29,561 nt of DNA from Spirochaetaceae bacterium (GTDB lineage: Bacteria > Spirochaetota > Spirochaetia > SZUA-6 > Bin103): positions 1 to 29,561 of the forward strand of contig JAPPKD010000218.1 of assembly GCA_028820215.1 (NCBI GenBank), in the 5' to 3' direction. The notes under the pieces are model-generated. The model was not told the origin of the DNA. It ran no database searches and worked only from the letters and a program-made list of their open reading frames with translations. This document shows, piece after piece, positions 17,574 through 26,340 of this stretch; positions within the stretch are counted from its first letter, which is position 1; every line of letters begins with the position of its first letter. Position numbers and translations under genes: made by a program.

Positions 17574-18929
17574 ATGGACGACAACGGCACGAGACAAGGC
17601 GGAGCGGCTGCGGGCGAGCGGAAACCGGATCCCGGGCTATGGGACCGCTATCGCCGTATCCTGGCGGCGAGCGGCGCCGAGAAGGAGGATCTGGACCAGT
17701 TCGACCGGGTCTCGCGGCGGCGCTTCCTGACCACGGTCGGCAAGGGCGCCGCCCTCGCCCTGGGCATCTTCGGCGCCGGCCCCATCGCCGCCGAGCGCGG
17801 CCTGTTCGGGCGGGGGCTCCTGCCGAGCGGGTGGGAGAACATCCGGGACGGCGGGCTCCCGAAGCCGGACATGGTCATCCACTCCGAGCATCCCTTCAAC
17901 GGCGAGCTCCCCGTCCATCTGCTCGACGATGCCGTGACGCCTACCGCCCGCCACTTCGTCCGCAACAACGGCGGCATTCCGGAACGCGCGCGGAGCAAGG
18001 ATCTGCGCGGATGGGCGCTGCGCGTCGACGGCCAGGTCGACCGCGAGCTGTCGCTGACGTTCGAGGACCTGTACTGCCTGCCGCAGGTCACCATGCAGAT
18101 GGTCCTGGAGTGCGCCGGCAACGGCCGCAGCCTGTTCGAGCCGCGGGTCGGCGGCACGCAGTGGATCCGCGGCGCGGTCGGCTGCGCCGGGTGGACGGGG
18201 GTGCGGCTGCGCGACGTACTGGAGTCGGCAGGCGTCAAGGACGGCGCCGAGTACGTGGCCCTGTACGGCGAGGACGCCGCGCCCGAAGGCGGCGAGCCCT
18301 TCTCGCGCGGGATCCCGATCGCCAAGGCGATGGACCAGCACACCCTGATCGCATTCGCGATCAACGGCGCGCCGCTGCCGGCCGCGCACGGGTTCCCGGC
18401 GCGGCTGCTGGTCCCCGGCTGGATCGGCAGCTCCATGCAGAAGTGGCTGACTCGGATCCGTGTCCTCGATCGCGTGCACGACTCGCCGAAGATGAGCGGC
18501 TACTCCTACCGCGTGCCGGCATACCCGGCGGCGCCGGGGGTCGAGCCGCCCAAGGAGGACATGCGGATCGTCACCGCCTGGATCGTCAAGTCGCTCGTCA
18601 CCCGGCCGCGCGCGAACCTGCAGATCCGCGCCGGCGAAGCCGTGCAGGCCGGCGGCCACGCCTGGGCCGGCGAGAACCGGGTGGAGCGGGTGCTGGTGTC
18701 GACCGACTTCGGCATCTCCTGGAATGAGGCGTCCCTGACCGCTCCCGCCAACCGGTACGCCTGGCATCACTGGCAGGCCGACCTGACCTTCCGCAACCGG
18801 GGCTACTACGAGATCTGGGCGCGCGCCTTCGACGACACCGGCAGCGCGCAGCCGTTCCGCCAGCCGTGGAACCCCAAGGGCTACCTGGGCAACGTCATCC
18901 ACCGGGTTCCGATCCTGGTGGCCGCATGA
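17574..18929 (+). CDS. Tat-exported sulfite oxidase-family molybdopterin oxidoreductase
   Basis: Periplasmic molybdoenzyme of 451 residues. The N-terminus has an unusually long polar stretch (46 residues) before a twin-arginine motif SRRRFL (47-52) and a hydrophobic stretch ALALGIFGAGPIAA. The catalytic domain contains the molybdenum-ligand Cys180 in VLECAGNGRS and family blocks GGTQWIRGAVGCAGWTGV and HGFPARLLVPGWIG. The C-terminal part (about 320-451, VTAWIVKSLVTRP to IHRVPILV) is the Ig-like Mo-co dimerisation domain. It may oxidise sulfite to sulfate, SoxC-like or SorA-like, or reduce another S/N-oxide; no heme-binding CxxCH is present, so the electron acceptor is a separate protein. ATG 17574 follows a GGAG site at 5 bases. 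The sulfatase and the sugar binding-protein gene are neighbours. Confidence 0.9.
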   Translation: MDDNGTRQGGAAAGERKPDPGLWDRYRRILAASGAEKEDLDQFDRVSRRRFLTTVGKGAALALGIFGAGPIAAERGLFGRGLLPSGWENIRDGGLPKPDMVIHSEHPFNGELPVHLLDDAVTPTARHFVRNNGGIPERARSKDLRGWALRVDGQVDRELSLTFEDLYCLPQVTMQMVLECAGNGRSLFEPRVGGTQWIRGAVGCAGWTGVRLRDVLESAGVKDGAEYVALYGEDAAPEGGEPFSRGIPIAKAMDQHTLIAFAINGAPLPAAHGFPARLLVPGWIGSSMQKWLTRIRVLDRVHDSPKMSGYSYRVPAYPAAPGVEPPKEDMRIVTAWIVKSLVTRPRANLQIRAGEAVQAGGHAWAGENRVERVLVSTDFGISWNEASLTAPANRYAWHHWQADLTFRNRGYYEIWARAFDDTGSAQPFRQPWNPKGYLGNVIHRVPILVAA

Positions 18930-18953
18930 GTATCATCTGCCGCAAGCACTGAC

Positions 18954-20831
18954 ATGAACGAATCTCTTCTTGCTCCGGTGATCGCCGGAGCCGCCGAGCC
19001 CGAACTCGGCAACCGCCTGATGTACGAATACGTCGCCCGCCACGGGCCGCGCCTCCAACTGCCGGACACGGCGGCCGCGTGGAAGTCCCGCGCCGCCGAG
19101 CTGCGCTCCCGCTACCTGGAGCTCTACCTGCACGGCCATCCGCCGGACCTGCTGGCCGAGCCGCCGCGGGTGGTTTGGGGCGACACGCTCGAGCCCTCCC
19201 CCGAGTACCGTATCCGCAAGCTGCGCTTCGAGGGCTACCCCGGCGTGTGGGTGCCGGCGCTCCTCTACGAGCCGGCCCAGCCCCTCGGCGGCGAGCGCTC
19301 GACCCCGGCCGTGCTGGACGTGAACGGCCACGAGCCGCGCGGCATCGCCGTCGAGCACAAGCAGGCGCGCTGCAGCAACCTGGCACGGCGCGGACTCCCC
19401 GCGCTCAGCCTGGAGCTGCTCGGTCGGGGCGAGATGACCAACCTGTCTCCGCACGACCACCAGCAGCTCCTGGACCTGCTGGGACGGGCCGGCGCGGGCG
19501 TCTTCTACCTGACCATGAAGCGCGCCCTCGACATCGTCCTGGACCACGAGCTCACCGACCCCGCGCGCGTTGCGATGACCGGGTTGTCCGGCGGCGGCTG
19601 GCAGACGATCGTGCTGTCCGCCCTGGACGAGCGGGTGGCGGTGAGCGTGCCGGTCGCCGGGCACATGCCGGCGGCCGACCGGCGCGACCTGGCCGACGTC
19701 GGGGACGCCGAGCAGTTGCCGGCCGACCTGTGCTCGATCGGCGACTACGACGTGCTGTCGGCGCTGGTGGCGCCGCGTCCGGTGCTGTTCATCTTCAACC
19801 GCTACGACGACTGCTGCTTCCAGCCGCACAAGGCGGCCTCCGGCACCCACGAGGCGGCCCGCGGCGCCTACGAGCTGCTGGGGGTGGCCGATCGCTGCGG
19901 CCTGCACGTCGGCACCGACCCCGGCCACAACTACGACGAGGGCAACCGCCTCGCCTTCTACGCATGGGTGAACCGCCACTTCGGCCTGGACACGCCCGAC
20001 CGGGAGCTGCCGTACCGGGACGAGCTCTACCACGAGCGCGACCTCTGGGTGGGATTGCCCGCCGAACGGGCTACCTTCGCGACGCTGGCGACCGATCGCC
20101 TGCAGGAACTCCGCCGCCGCGAGGCCGAACGGCCGCGGCAGCCCACCGTGGCTGAGGTGGACCGGCTGCTGCGCTACCGCGACAGCACCGTCACTGCCAC
20201 GACCACGCAGGCGAGCTGGGTCTGGGTCCGCGACGGCTTGGGGGTGCAGGTGGAGGAGATCACGCTGCAGGTGGACGGCTACTGGCCGCTGCCGGCCCGC
20301 CTGGCCGTCCCCGACGGCGCGGCCGGGGCCACCGTGCGCATCGGCGGCCCGGCCCGCGGCGCGGACGCCGATCCGGAGTCCCGCGCGCGGGACACGGGGC
20401 GGGCGTTCCTCCACGTCGATCTGATCGGCAACGGCGCGCTGGCGGCTTCCCACCGGTACGGACTGCTGCTGCGGACGCTCGGCCGCCCGGCTCTGGGGCT
20501 GCAGGTCGCGCAACTCGCCGCCGCAGCCGCCTGGGCCCGCGAGCGCTTCGGCGGCCCCGTCCACCTGGAGGCGGCCGGCCGGGTCGCCTCGATGGTGGCG
20601 CTGCTTGCCGCCGCGCGCGATCCCGGCGCCTTCGCCGAGGTCGGCACCGACGGGCTGCCCTACTCCCTGGACGACCTCATCGAGTCTCACGTGCTCCCCG
20701 AGAGCGCGGACTACCCGCTATTCTGTTTCGGCATGCGCGAGCTCCTGGACATACCCGACCTGATCGAGCTGGCGGACTCGCTGCCGATCACCGACCGCGC
20801 CCACGGCCCCCTCACGGCGAGCGCTCGATGA
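18954..20831 (+). CDS. Alpha/beta-hydrolase of the acetyl xylan esterase-like group
   Basis: Large hydrolase of 625 residues with no signal peptide. The first half holds an alpha/beta-hydrolase core: VLDVNGHEPRGI near the oxyanion region, nucleophile Ser212 in MTGLSGGGWQT, an acid candidate in FNRYDDCCF, and His325 in GTDPGHNYD. The second half (about 370-600) has beta-rich and helical segments (HLEAAGRVASMVALLAAAR) of the kind seen in long acetylxylan-esterase-like proteins. It probably deacetylates or hydrolyses an ester of a sugar or small acid; the substrate is not known. It follows the molybdoenzyme gene by 24 bases, and the next gene overlaps it by ATGA, so the esterase and the SDR are co-translated. 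A TATCAT hexamer at 18931-18936 could be its own promoter. Confidence 0.82.
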   Translation: MNESLLAPVIAGAAEPELGNRLMYEYVARHGPRLQLPDTAAAWKSRAAELRSRYLELYLHGHPPDLLAEPPRVVWGDTLEPSPEYRIRKLRFEGYPGVWVPALLYEPAQPLGGERSTPAVLDVNGHEPRGIAVEHKQARCSNLARRGLPALSLELLGRGEMTNLSPHDHQQLLDLLGRAGAGVFYLTMKRALDIVLDHELTDPARVAMTGLSGGGWQTIVLSALDERVAVSVPVAGHMPAADRRDLADVGDAEQLPADLCSIGDYDVLSALVAPRPVLFIFNRYDDCCFQPHKAASGTHEAARGAYELLGVADRCGLHVGTDPGHNYDEGNRLAFYAWVNRHFGLDTPDRELPYRDELYHERDLWVGLPAERATFATLATDRLQELRRREAERPRQPTVAEVDRLLRYRDSTVTATTTQASWVWVRDGLGVQVEEITLQVDGYWPLPARLAVPDGAAGATVRIGGPARGADADPESRARDTGRAFLHVDLIGNGALAASHRYGLLLRTLGRPALGLQVAQLAAAAAWARERFGGPVHLEAAGRVASMVALLAAARDPGAFAEVGTDGLPYSLDDLIESHVLPESADYPLFCFGMRELLDIPDLIELADSLPITDRAHGPLTASAR

Positions 20832-21745
20832 CCCGCTACCTGGTCACCGGCGCCGCCGGCAACCTGGCGCGCCTGCTGGTCGAGCGCCTGCACGCCGCCG
20901 GCAAGGAGGTCACGGGCATGGACCGCGAACCTCCGGTCGTCCCGGGCGTCCGTTTCGAGCAGGCCGACATCACCGATACCGCCCGCATGGCGAAGCTCCT
21001 CGACGAGGTCCGGCCCGAGTGCATCCTGCACATGGCGTCGCTGTTGACCCTCTCCTCGGAAGCCGACCCGCCCACCGCCTGGCAGGTCAACGCCAACGCG
21101 TCGGTCGAGCTGCTGCGCATGGCCGCCGAGCGCGGCGTGAGCCGCTTCTTCTTTCCCAGCACCCTCGCCACCTACGCGGGCGAGCTTCCCGATCCGCTGC
21201 CGGAGGACCAGCCGCAGTGGCCGTCCACCATCTACGGGGTCACCAAGGTCGCGGTCGAGCGCATGGGCGTGTACCTGTGGCAAACCGCCGGCCTGGACTT
21301 CCGCGCCGTGCGGCTGCCGGTGGTCGTGTCGCCGTACGCGCCGCCGGGAGCGGTGAGCGCCTACCCCTCGCACGCATTCCTGGCCGCCCGCCGCGGCGAG
21401 GCCTTCTTGTACCCCGCCCCGCCCGATCTGCGCGTGACGACCATCTACGTGCGAGACGTGATCGACGGCATCCTGGGGCTGGTACACGCCGACGGCGGGC
21501 GCCTGACCCGGCGGGTGTACAACCTGCACGCCTTCTCGCCCTCGACGCAAGACTTCGCCGACGCGGTCAGCCGCCGCGTGGACGGATTCCGCTACCGCTT
21601 CGAGCCGCACCGCGACGTGATCGCCATGCTCGGCACCATCCCGTCGGTCATGGACGACGCGAGCGCTCGGCGCGACTGGGGCTGGAACCCCGGCTTCGAC
21701 CTGGACGCCTGCGCCGACGACCTGGCGCGGCTCATGGATGCCTGA
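20828..21745 (+). CDS. L-threonine 3-dehydrogenase-like extended SDR
   Basis: NAD-dependent extended short-chain dehydrogenase of 305 residues. The nucleotide-binding motif is TGAAGNLA (residues 7-14); the third glycine of GxxGxxG is Ala14. The catalytic tyrosine-lysine pair is Tyr136 and Lys140 in STIYGVTK, with Ser111/Thr112 upstream. The segment IYGVTKVAVERMGVY, then LDFRAVRLP and TTIYVRDVIDGILGL, resembles SDR-type L-threonine dehydrogenases more than sugar epimerases. Threonine oxidation or a related beta-hydroxy-acid or sugar substrate is possible. It overlaps the upstream esterase-like gene by 4 bases (ATGA). The dioxygenase gene begins 38 bases downstream with its own probable promoter. 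Confidence 0.85.
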   Translation: MTRYLVTGAAGNLARLLVERLHAAGKEVTGMDREPPVVPGVRFEQADITDTARMAKLLDEVRPECILHMASLLTLSSEADPPTAWQVNANASVELLRMAAERGVSRFFFPSTLATYAGELPDPLPEDQPQWPSTIYGVTKVAVERMGVYLWQTAGLDFRAVRLPVVVSPYAPPGAVSAYPSHAFLAARRGEAFLYPAPPDLRVTTIYVRDVIDGILGLVHADGGRLTRRVYNLHAFSPSTQDFADAVSRRVDGFRYRFEPHRDVIAMLGTIPSVMDDASARRDWGWNPGFDLDACADDLARLMDA

Positions 21746-21771
21746 CCGCGACGCCGTCGGTGCACGTGCGG

Positions 21772-21777
21772 TATCGT
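21772..21777 (+). promoter_or_regulatory. -10-like TATCGT before the PhyH gene, probable leaderless start
   Basis: TATCGT (4 of 6 to TATAAT, TA and final T kept) is followed by 6 bases and the ATG at 21784. There is no Shine-Dalgarno sequence in this 38-base gap. The arrangement matches the other proposed leaderless starts. No -35 was recognised. Confidence 0.4.
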
Positions 21778-21783
21778 GACCCC

Positions 21784-22650
21784 ATGAGCAGCGTTGCGAC
21801 GGCGGCTCCGCCGGCGAAGCCCGCGCGCGCACTCACGCTCGACGCCGGGCAGGTCGGCTTCTTCTGGGAGCACGGCTTCCTTCGCGTCGAGCAGGTGTAC
21901 ACGCCGGCGGAGATGGACGAGCTGGACGCGGAGATGGAGCGGCTGATGGTCGAGTGGGCGCGGCTCACCCCGGGCTGGAGCGGCGATTGGCGCAAGGCGT
22001 ACATGGACGCGGAGACCGAGAAGAAAGCCAACCTGCGGGCGATGCACGATCTGTGGCTGTACTCGGCCGCCTTCGCGCGGGCGGTCACCAACCCGCGGCT
22101 CGTGGGAGCGGTTGCCGACCTGATCGGGCCGAACGTGGAACTGCACCACTCGACCATGCACGTCAAGCCGCCGTCCACCGGGCAGCCCTTTCCGCTGCAC
22201 CAGGACAACGCGTTCTACGTGCACGGGAACGAGCGCTACGTGGACGCGCTGATACATCTCGACGACACCTGCCACGAGAACGGTGAGATCAGGTTCCTGG
22301 ACGGCTCGCATCGCCGCGGTCCCCTGGATCACATCCGCCGCACCGCGACCGGAGAGCGGTGCACGCCGCACCTGCCCACGGACCGGTGGCGGCTGGCCGA
22401 TACCGTGGCCGTGCCGGCGGCGCGCGGCGACGTGGTCCTGTTCGACCTGTTCACCATTCACGGCTCCTACCTGAACCAGACCGACCGCGCGCGCCGCATG
22501 GTCCGCGTCGGCTACCGCGACCCCGACAACCGCCAGATGCAGGGGCAGAGCGCGCTGCGTCCCGGCTGGATCGTCGCCGGCAAGCGATCGCGGGCGCCGG
22601 GGGACGAGCTGTTCGACAACCAGAGCATTCCCGCCGACCGCGACCGGTAG
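21784..22650 (+). CDS. Phytanoyl-CoA dioxygenase (PhyH)-family Fe(II)/2-oxoglutarate oxygenase
   Basis: Cytoplasmic oxygenase of 288 residues that should hydroxylate a small substrate using Fe(II), O2 and 2-oxoglutarate. The iron triad is His139 and Asp141 in PLHQDNAF plus His226 in FTIHGSYLN. An Arg in RARRMVRVGYR is the expected 2-oxoglutarate anchor. Other family marks are HVKPPSTGQPF, ALIHLDDT and IRFLDGSHRRGPL. PhyH proteins act on many substrates, so phytanoyl-CoA should not be assumed. The start was set at ATG 21784, after a -10-like TATCGT, because the frame runs open far upstream only as a shadow of the SDR gene. The ABC operon follows 29 bases later. Confidence 0.9.
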   Translation: MSSVATAAPPAKPARALTLDAGQVGFFWEHGFLRVEQVYTPAEMDELDAEMERLMVEWARLTPGWSGDWRKAYMDAETEKKANLRAMHDLWLYSAAFARAVTNPRLVGAVADLIGPNVELHHSTMHVKPPSTGQPFPLHQDNAFYVHGNERYVDALIHLDDTCHENGEIRFLDGSHRRGPLDHIRRTATGERCTPHLPTDRWRLADTVAVPAARGDVVLFDLFTIHGSYLNQTDRARRMVRVGYRDPDNRQMQGQSALRPGWIVAGKRSRAPGDELFDNQSIPADRDR

Positions 22651-22679
22651 CGGCCCATAGGCATCGGAGCGTTCGTTCG

Positions 22680-23477
22680 ATGGTACGCGTCGAAGGACTG
22701 ATCAAGAGGTACGGGCCGGTCCAGGCCCTGCGGGGCGTCTCCTTCACGGTCGACCGTGGCGAGGTCGTGGGGCTGCTCGGCCCCAACGGCGCCGGCAAGA
22801 CGACCACGATGCGCATCCTCACCGGCTACCTGCCGGCCACCGCCGGCCGGACGCTGGTCGACTCCGTCGACGTCGCGGCCGATCCGCTGGCCGTCAAGCG
22901 GATGGTCGGCTACCTGCCCGAGTTCGCGCCGCTCTACGCGGAGATGCTCGTGCACGACTACCTGCACTACGCGGGGTCGGTGCGCGGCATGCGCAAGGCT
23001 GACCGGCAGCGCCGCATCGGCGAGCTGGTACCGCTCTGCGGGCTCACCGAGGTCATCCACCGCCCGTTCCGGGAGCTGTCGCGCGGCTACAAGCAGCGCG
23101 TCGGGCTGGCGCACGCCATGATCGGCGACCCGGACCTGCTGGTGCTGGACGAGCCTACCGCCGGCCTTGACCCCAACCAGATCGCGGAGATCCGCTCGAT
23201 CATCCGCGCGGCCGGGGAGCGCAAGGCGATCATCTTCTCCACGCACATCCTCAGCGAGGCGGAGAACACCTGTGACCGCATCGTCATCATCGACCGGGGC
23301 ACCGTGGTCGCCGACGGCACCGCCGCCGAGCTGACCGGCGGGCGCTCGCTGGAGGAGCGCTTCCGCGAGCTGACCACGGCCGAGGGTGAGCCGCAAGCCG
23401 GCGATCCGGCAGACGGCAGTCCGGCCCGGGAAGGAAAAGGCACCCGCCGACGCGCCCGCAGGAAGCTCCGCTCATGA
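22680..23477 (+). CDS. ABC transporter ATP-binding protein of a GldA/ABC-2 export system
   Basis: Cytoplasmic ATPase of 265 residues that drives the adjacent membrane proteins. Motifs: Walker A GPNGAGKTT (34-42), signature LSRGYKQ (133-139), Walker B LLVLDEPTAGLD (153-164), and the switch His in FSTHILSEAE. The C-terminal 35 residues are a polar, Arg-rich tail (EGKGTRRRARRKLRS) not needed for ATPase function. The start is ATG 22680, where homology to ABC ATPases begins; CGGAG about 10 bases upstream is a weak ribosome site. The stop overlaps the permease gene by ATGA. The five-gene operon runs to the CobO gene. Confidence 0.94.
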   Translation: MVRVEGLIKRYGPVQALRGVSFTVDRGEVVGLLGPNGAGKTTTMRILTGYLPATAGRTLVDSVDVAADPLAVKRMVGYLPEFAPLYAEMLVHDYLHYAGSVRGMRKADRQRRIGELVPLCGLTEVIHRPFRELSRGYKQRVGLAHAMIGDPDLLVLDEPTAGLDPNQIAEIRSIIRAAGERKAIIFSTHILSEAENTCDRIVIIDRGTVVADGTAAELTGGRSLEERFRELTTAEGEPQAGDPADGSPAREGKGTRRRARRKLRS

Positions 23478-24181
23478 GTCGCGCCGCCCTGTCGATCATC
23501 GGCCGCGAGCTGCGCGCCGCGTTCCTGGCGCCGATCGGCTACATCGTCGCGATCGTCTTCCTGGTGATGACCGGCTGGCTGTTCATGCAGCCGTTCTTCC
23601 TGGGCGGGCGCGCCGACCTGCGCCAGTTCTTCGAGCTGCTGCCCCTCACCCTGGCGCTCATGGTGCCGGCGGTGACCATGCGCGCGTTTGCGGAGGAGTT
23701 CTCGACCGGCTCCTACGAGGTGCTGGCCACGCTGCCGGTCACCCACCTGGACGTCCTGATCGGCAAGTTCACCGGCGCCGTCGGCTTCGTCGTGCTGGTG
23801 CTGGCGCCGACCGTCCTGTACCCGATCGTGATCTCGCGGCTCGGGGACCTGGACTGGGGGCCGGTGATCGCCGGCTACATCGGCGCCGTGCTGCTCATCG
23901 CGCTGTACTGCTCGGTGGGCATCCTTGCGTCCGCCCTGACCCGCAACCAGATCGTCGCGTTCGTGATCGGCCTGGCGATCTCGGTGAGCCTGGCACTGAT
24001 CGACGACCTGCTGATCTACGTGCCGGGCCGGATCACCCAGGTGGTGCAGCACCTGGGAGCGGACTACCACTTCCGAAATATCGCCCGCGGCGTGCTCGAC
24101 TCCCGAGACCTGGTCTACTTCCTGTCCGGCATCGCCGTCTTCCTGACCGGTACGGGCTTCGCCCTCCGGCGTCGGCCATGA
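23474..24181 (+). CDS. ABC-2 type permease, GldF-like
   Basis: Inner-membrane protein of 235 residues with about six transmembrane helices: IGYIVAIVFLVMTGWLF, LPLTLALMVPAVTM, VGFVVLVLAPTVLY, IGAVLLIALYCSVGIL, VAFVIGLAISVSLALI and VYFLSGIAVFLTG. It starts with a short cytoplasmic amphipathic stretch (ALSIIGRELRAAF), typical of ABC-2 exporters such as GldF or NosY. MRAFAEEFSTGSYEVLATLPVT matches the conserved cytoplasmic loop of this group. It forms the membrane channel for the ATPase encoded just upstream; both junctions are ATGA overlaps. The transported molecule is unknown. The presence of GldF-like genes does not by itself mean gliding motility. Confidence 0.92.
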   Translation: MSRAALSIIGRELRAAFLAPIGYIVAIVFLVMTGWLFMQPFFLGGRADLRQFFELLPLTLALMVPAVTMRAFAEEFSTGSYEVLATLPVTHLDVLIGKFTGAVGFVVLVLAPTVLYPIVISRLGDLDWGPVIAGYIGAVLLIALYCSVGILASALTRNQIVAFVIGLAISVSLALIDDLLIYVPGRITQVVQHLGADYHFRNIARGVLDSRDLVYFLSGIAVFLTGTGFALRRRP

Positions 24182-26340
24182 ATCACGACACCGACGCACG
24201 CTCTGCATGGCGGCTCGCCGACCGCCTGGTGCCGCCGCTGCTCTGGCTGGGGGCGGTGGTGCTCCTCAACGTCGCCTCCACCACCCTGTTTTTCCAGGCC
24301 GACCTCACCGAGGGCAGGGTCCACTCGCTGGCGCCGCAGAGCATCGATGCGGTCAGCCGCCTGCGCGAGCCGCTGACGATCCGCGCGTTCTTCTCGACCG
24401 ACCTGCAGGCGCCGTTCAACAACATCGAGCGCGCGGTGAAGGACCTGTTCGACGCCTACGCCCAGCACGGCGGCGAGTTCTTCAACAGCACCTTCCACAC
24501 CATCGGCGACGGACCGGAAGCGCAGGAGACAGAGTCGCTCGCGCGCGACTACCTGATCTACCCGATCCAGGTGGAGCAGGTGGACCGCACCGAGGTCGTC
24601 GTGCGCTCGGTGTTCTCCGGCGTGGCGATCGTGCACGGCGACCTGGTGGAGACGATCGGCGCCCTGACCAGCACCGACGGACTGGAGATGCGGATCACGG
24701 AGGCGATCGGCCGCCTCACCGAACGGGTCAGCGTGCTGCTGGCGCTCGAGGAGGACATCGCCGTCCGGCTCTACTTTTCGGGTGAGCTGGCCGCGCTCAA
24801 CCCCGGACTGCAGGCGCTGCCGGCGGCGGTAGGCGGGATCGTCGAGGAGCTCAATGGCGCGTACTTCGGCCGGCTGGCCTTCACGGCCGTCGACCCGTCG
24901 GTGTCCGGGCTCGATCCCATGGATGCCCTGCGCCTGCAGCTCACCCCACTGGGCTTCCGCACCGCGGACGGCGAGGAGCGTTTCGCGTACGCCGGCATCG
25001 TGCTGTACTCGGAAGGGAAGACGCTGACGCTCAACCTGATCGAGACCACGCCGCAGGGCGCGCGCGTCGCCGATCCGGAGACGATCCGGCGGTCGGTCGA
25101 CAGCACGCTCAAGGGACTGCTCGGCAGCCAGCCGGAGATCGGCTACCTGGCCGACTTCGGCACCCCGCCCTATCGCGGCAACCTCACCGAGGGACGGCAG
25201 CCGGTGATGACCGACCTGGCCGACCTGTTCGCGCTGCTGTCGCGCGACTACCAGTACCGGGGCCTGCTGCTTGCCGACCGCGAGATTCCGCCCGACCTGC
25301 GCACGCTGCTGATCGTCTCGCCGCAGGAGCCGCTCGGCGACTGGGCACTGTTCCAGATCGACCAGCACCTGATGCGGGGCGGCGCGCTGCTGGCGTTCGT
25401 CGACACGCACTCGATTTTCACCACCCAGACGTTCACCGGCGGCAGCTCGCTGCAGATCCCGCGCCAGACCGGCCTGGAGGAGCTGCTCGCCCACTACGGG
25501 GTGCGGGTGCGCCCGACCTACGTGCTCGACGACGAGCAGGCGTTCGTGCAGGTACAACCGAACGAGCGCGGCGGCGTGGACGAGGCCCGCATCGCCTTCG
25601 TGCCGATCGTGCGCCGCTCGGAGATGGACACCTCGTGGCCGCCGCTGCAGCGGCTGGACGACGTCCTGGTGATGAACGCCTCGCCGCTGGAGCTCACCGA
25701 CACGCAGCCGGACGCGCGCTTCGTGGAAGCGCTGCGCACCTCCGCCACCGCTTGGGAGGTGCCCGGAGGCACCGACCTGATCGACCCCCGCGCCACCGCG
25801 GCCCCGCCGGCCGAGGAGCGGGCTGCAAGCCTGCTGGCGGTCTACGGCGAGGGGCGGTTCACCAGCTACTTCGCCGACCGCACCCCGCCGGTGCGGCCGG
25901 TCGACGAGGAGGACAACGAGGAACAGGAGGGAACGCTGATTTCAGGCGACGCGGTGCAGGCCGCGCCGCAGGTGGTGCCGGAGAGCGCGCCCGGCGCCCG
26001 GCTGTTCGTGATCGGCACCTCCACCATCCTGGGCAACGGCTTCATCGAGGCCGGGCAGCAGAACCCGAACACGATGCTGATCCACAACCTGGTCGACTAC
26101 CTCTCGGGCCAGGAGGACCGGGCCGCGCTGCGCGGCCGCGGCGGGCTGGTGCGGCGGCTCGGCACGTTCTCCACGGACATCCAGAGCGCCGTGAAGACCT
26201 TCCTGATCGCCGGACCGCCGGCCCTGGTGGCGCTGGCCGGGGCGGCGCTGTGGCTGTGGTTGCGCCTGCGCCAGCGCGGCATACAGGCGCGCTTCGGACC
26301 GGCGGCTGCAGGCGCCCCGGCAGGCGGGAGCTCGTCGTGA
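24178..26340 (+). CDS. GldG-like ABC transporter auxiliary protein
   Basis: Membrane-anchored protein of 720 residues. A transmembrane helix lies near residues 17-40 (VPPLLWLGAVVLLNVAST), followed by a large extracytoplasmic region and a second helix near the end (LIAGPPALVALAGAALWLWL, about 680-700). The NVASTTLFFQADLTEGRVHSL and LREPLTIRAFFSTDL segments are hallmarks of the Gldg_ABC_transp family. A DUF4350-like middle part (LLIVSPQEPLGDWALFQ, then MRGGALLAFVDTHS) follows. The family partners with a GldA ATPase and a GldF permease, and is probably needed for export or for anchoring the complex. Two extra stretches rich in Glu and Pro (EEDNEEQEG, TAAPPAEER) look like linkers. The start ATG overlaps the upstream stop, and the stop overlaps the next gene. 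Confidence 0.9.
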   Translation: MNHDTDARSAWRLADRLVPPLLWLGAVVLLNVASTTLFFQADLTEGRVHSLAPQSIDAVSRLREPLTIRAFFSTDLQAPFNNIERAVKDLFDAYAQHGGEFFNSTFHTIGDGPEAQETESLARDYLIYPIQVEQVDRTEVVVRSVFSGVAIVHGDLVETIGALTSTDGLEMRITEAIGRLTERVSVLLALEEDIAVRLYFSGELAALNPGLQALPAAVGGIVEELNGAYFGRLAFTAVDPSVSGLDPMDALRLQLTPLGFRTADGEERFAYAGIVLYSEGKTLTLNLIETTPQGARVADPETIRRSVDSTLKGLLGSQPEIGYLADFGTPPYRGNLTEGRQPVMTDLADLFALLSRDYQYRGLLLADREIPPDLRTLLIVSPQEPLGDWALFQIDQHLMRGGALLAFVDTHSIFTTQTFTGGSSLQIPRQTGLEELLAHYGVRVRPTYVLDDEQAFVQVQPNERGGVDEARIAFVPIVRRSEMDTSWPPLQRLDDVLVMNASPLELTDTQPDARFVEALRTSATAWEVPGGTDLIDPRATAAPPAEERAASLLAVYGEGRFTSYFADRTPPVRPVDEEDNEEQEGTLISGDAVQAAPQVVPESAPGARLFVIGTSTILGNGFIEAGQQNPNTMLIHNLVDYLSGQEDRAALRGRGGLVRRLGTFSTDIQSAVKTFLIAGPPALVALAGAALWLWLRLRQRGIQARFGPAAAGAPAGGSSS

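Noticed and set aside
18933..20690. Minus-strand open frame (585 residues) opposite the esterase-like gene
   Set aside because: Low-complexity Gln/Arg/Val/Gly-rich translation with no recognised motif; the plus strand carries a Ser-His hydrolase core.
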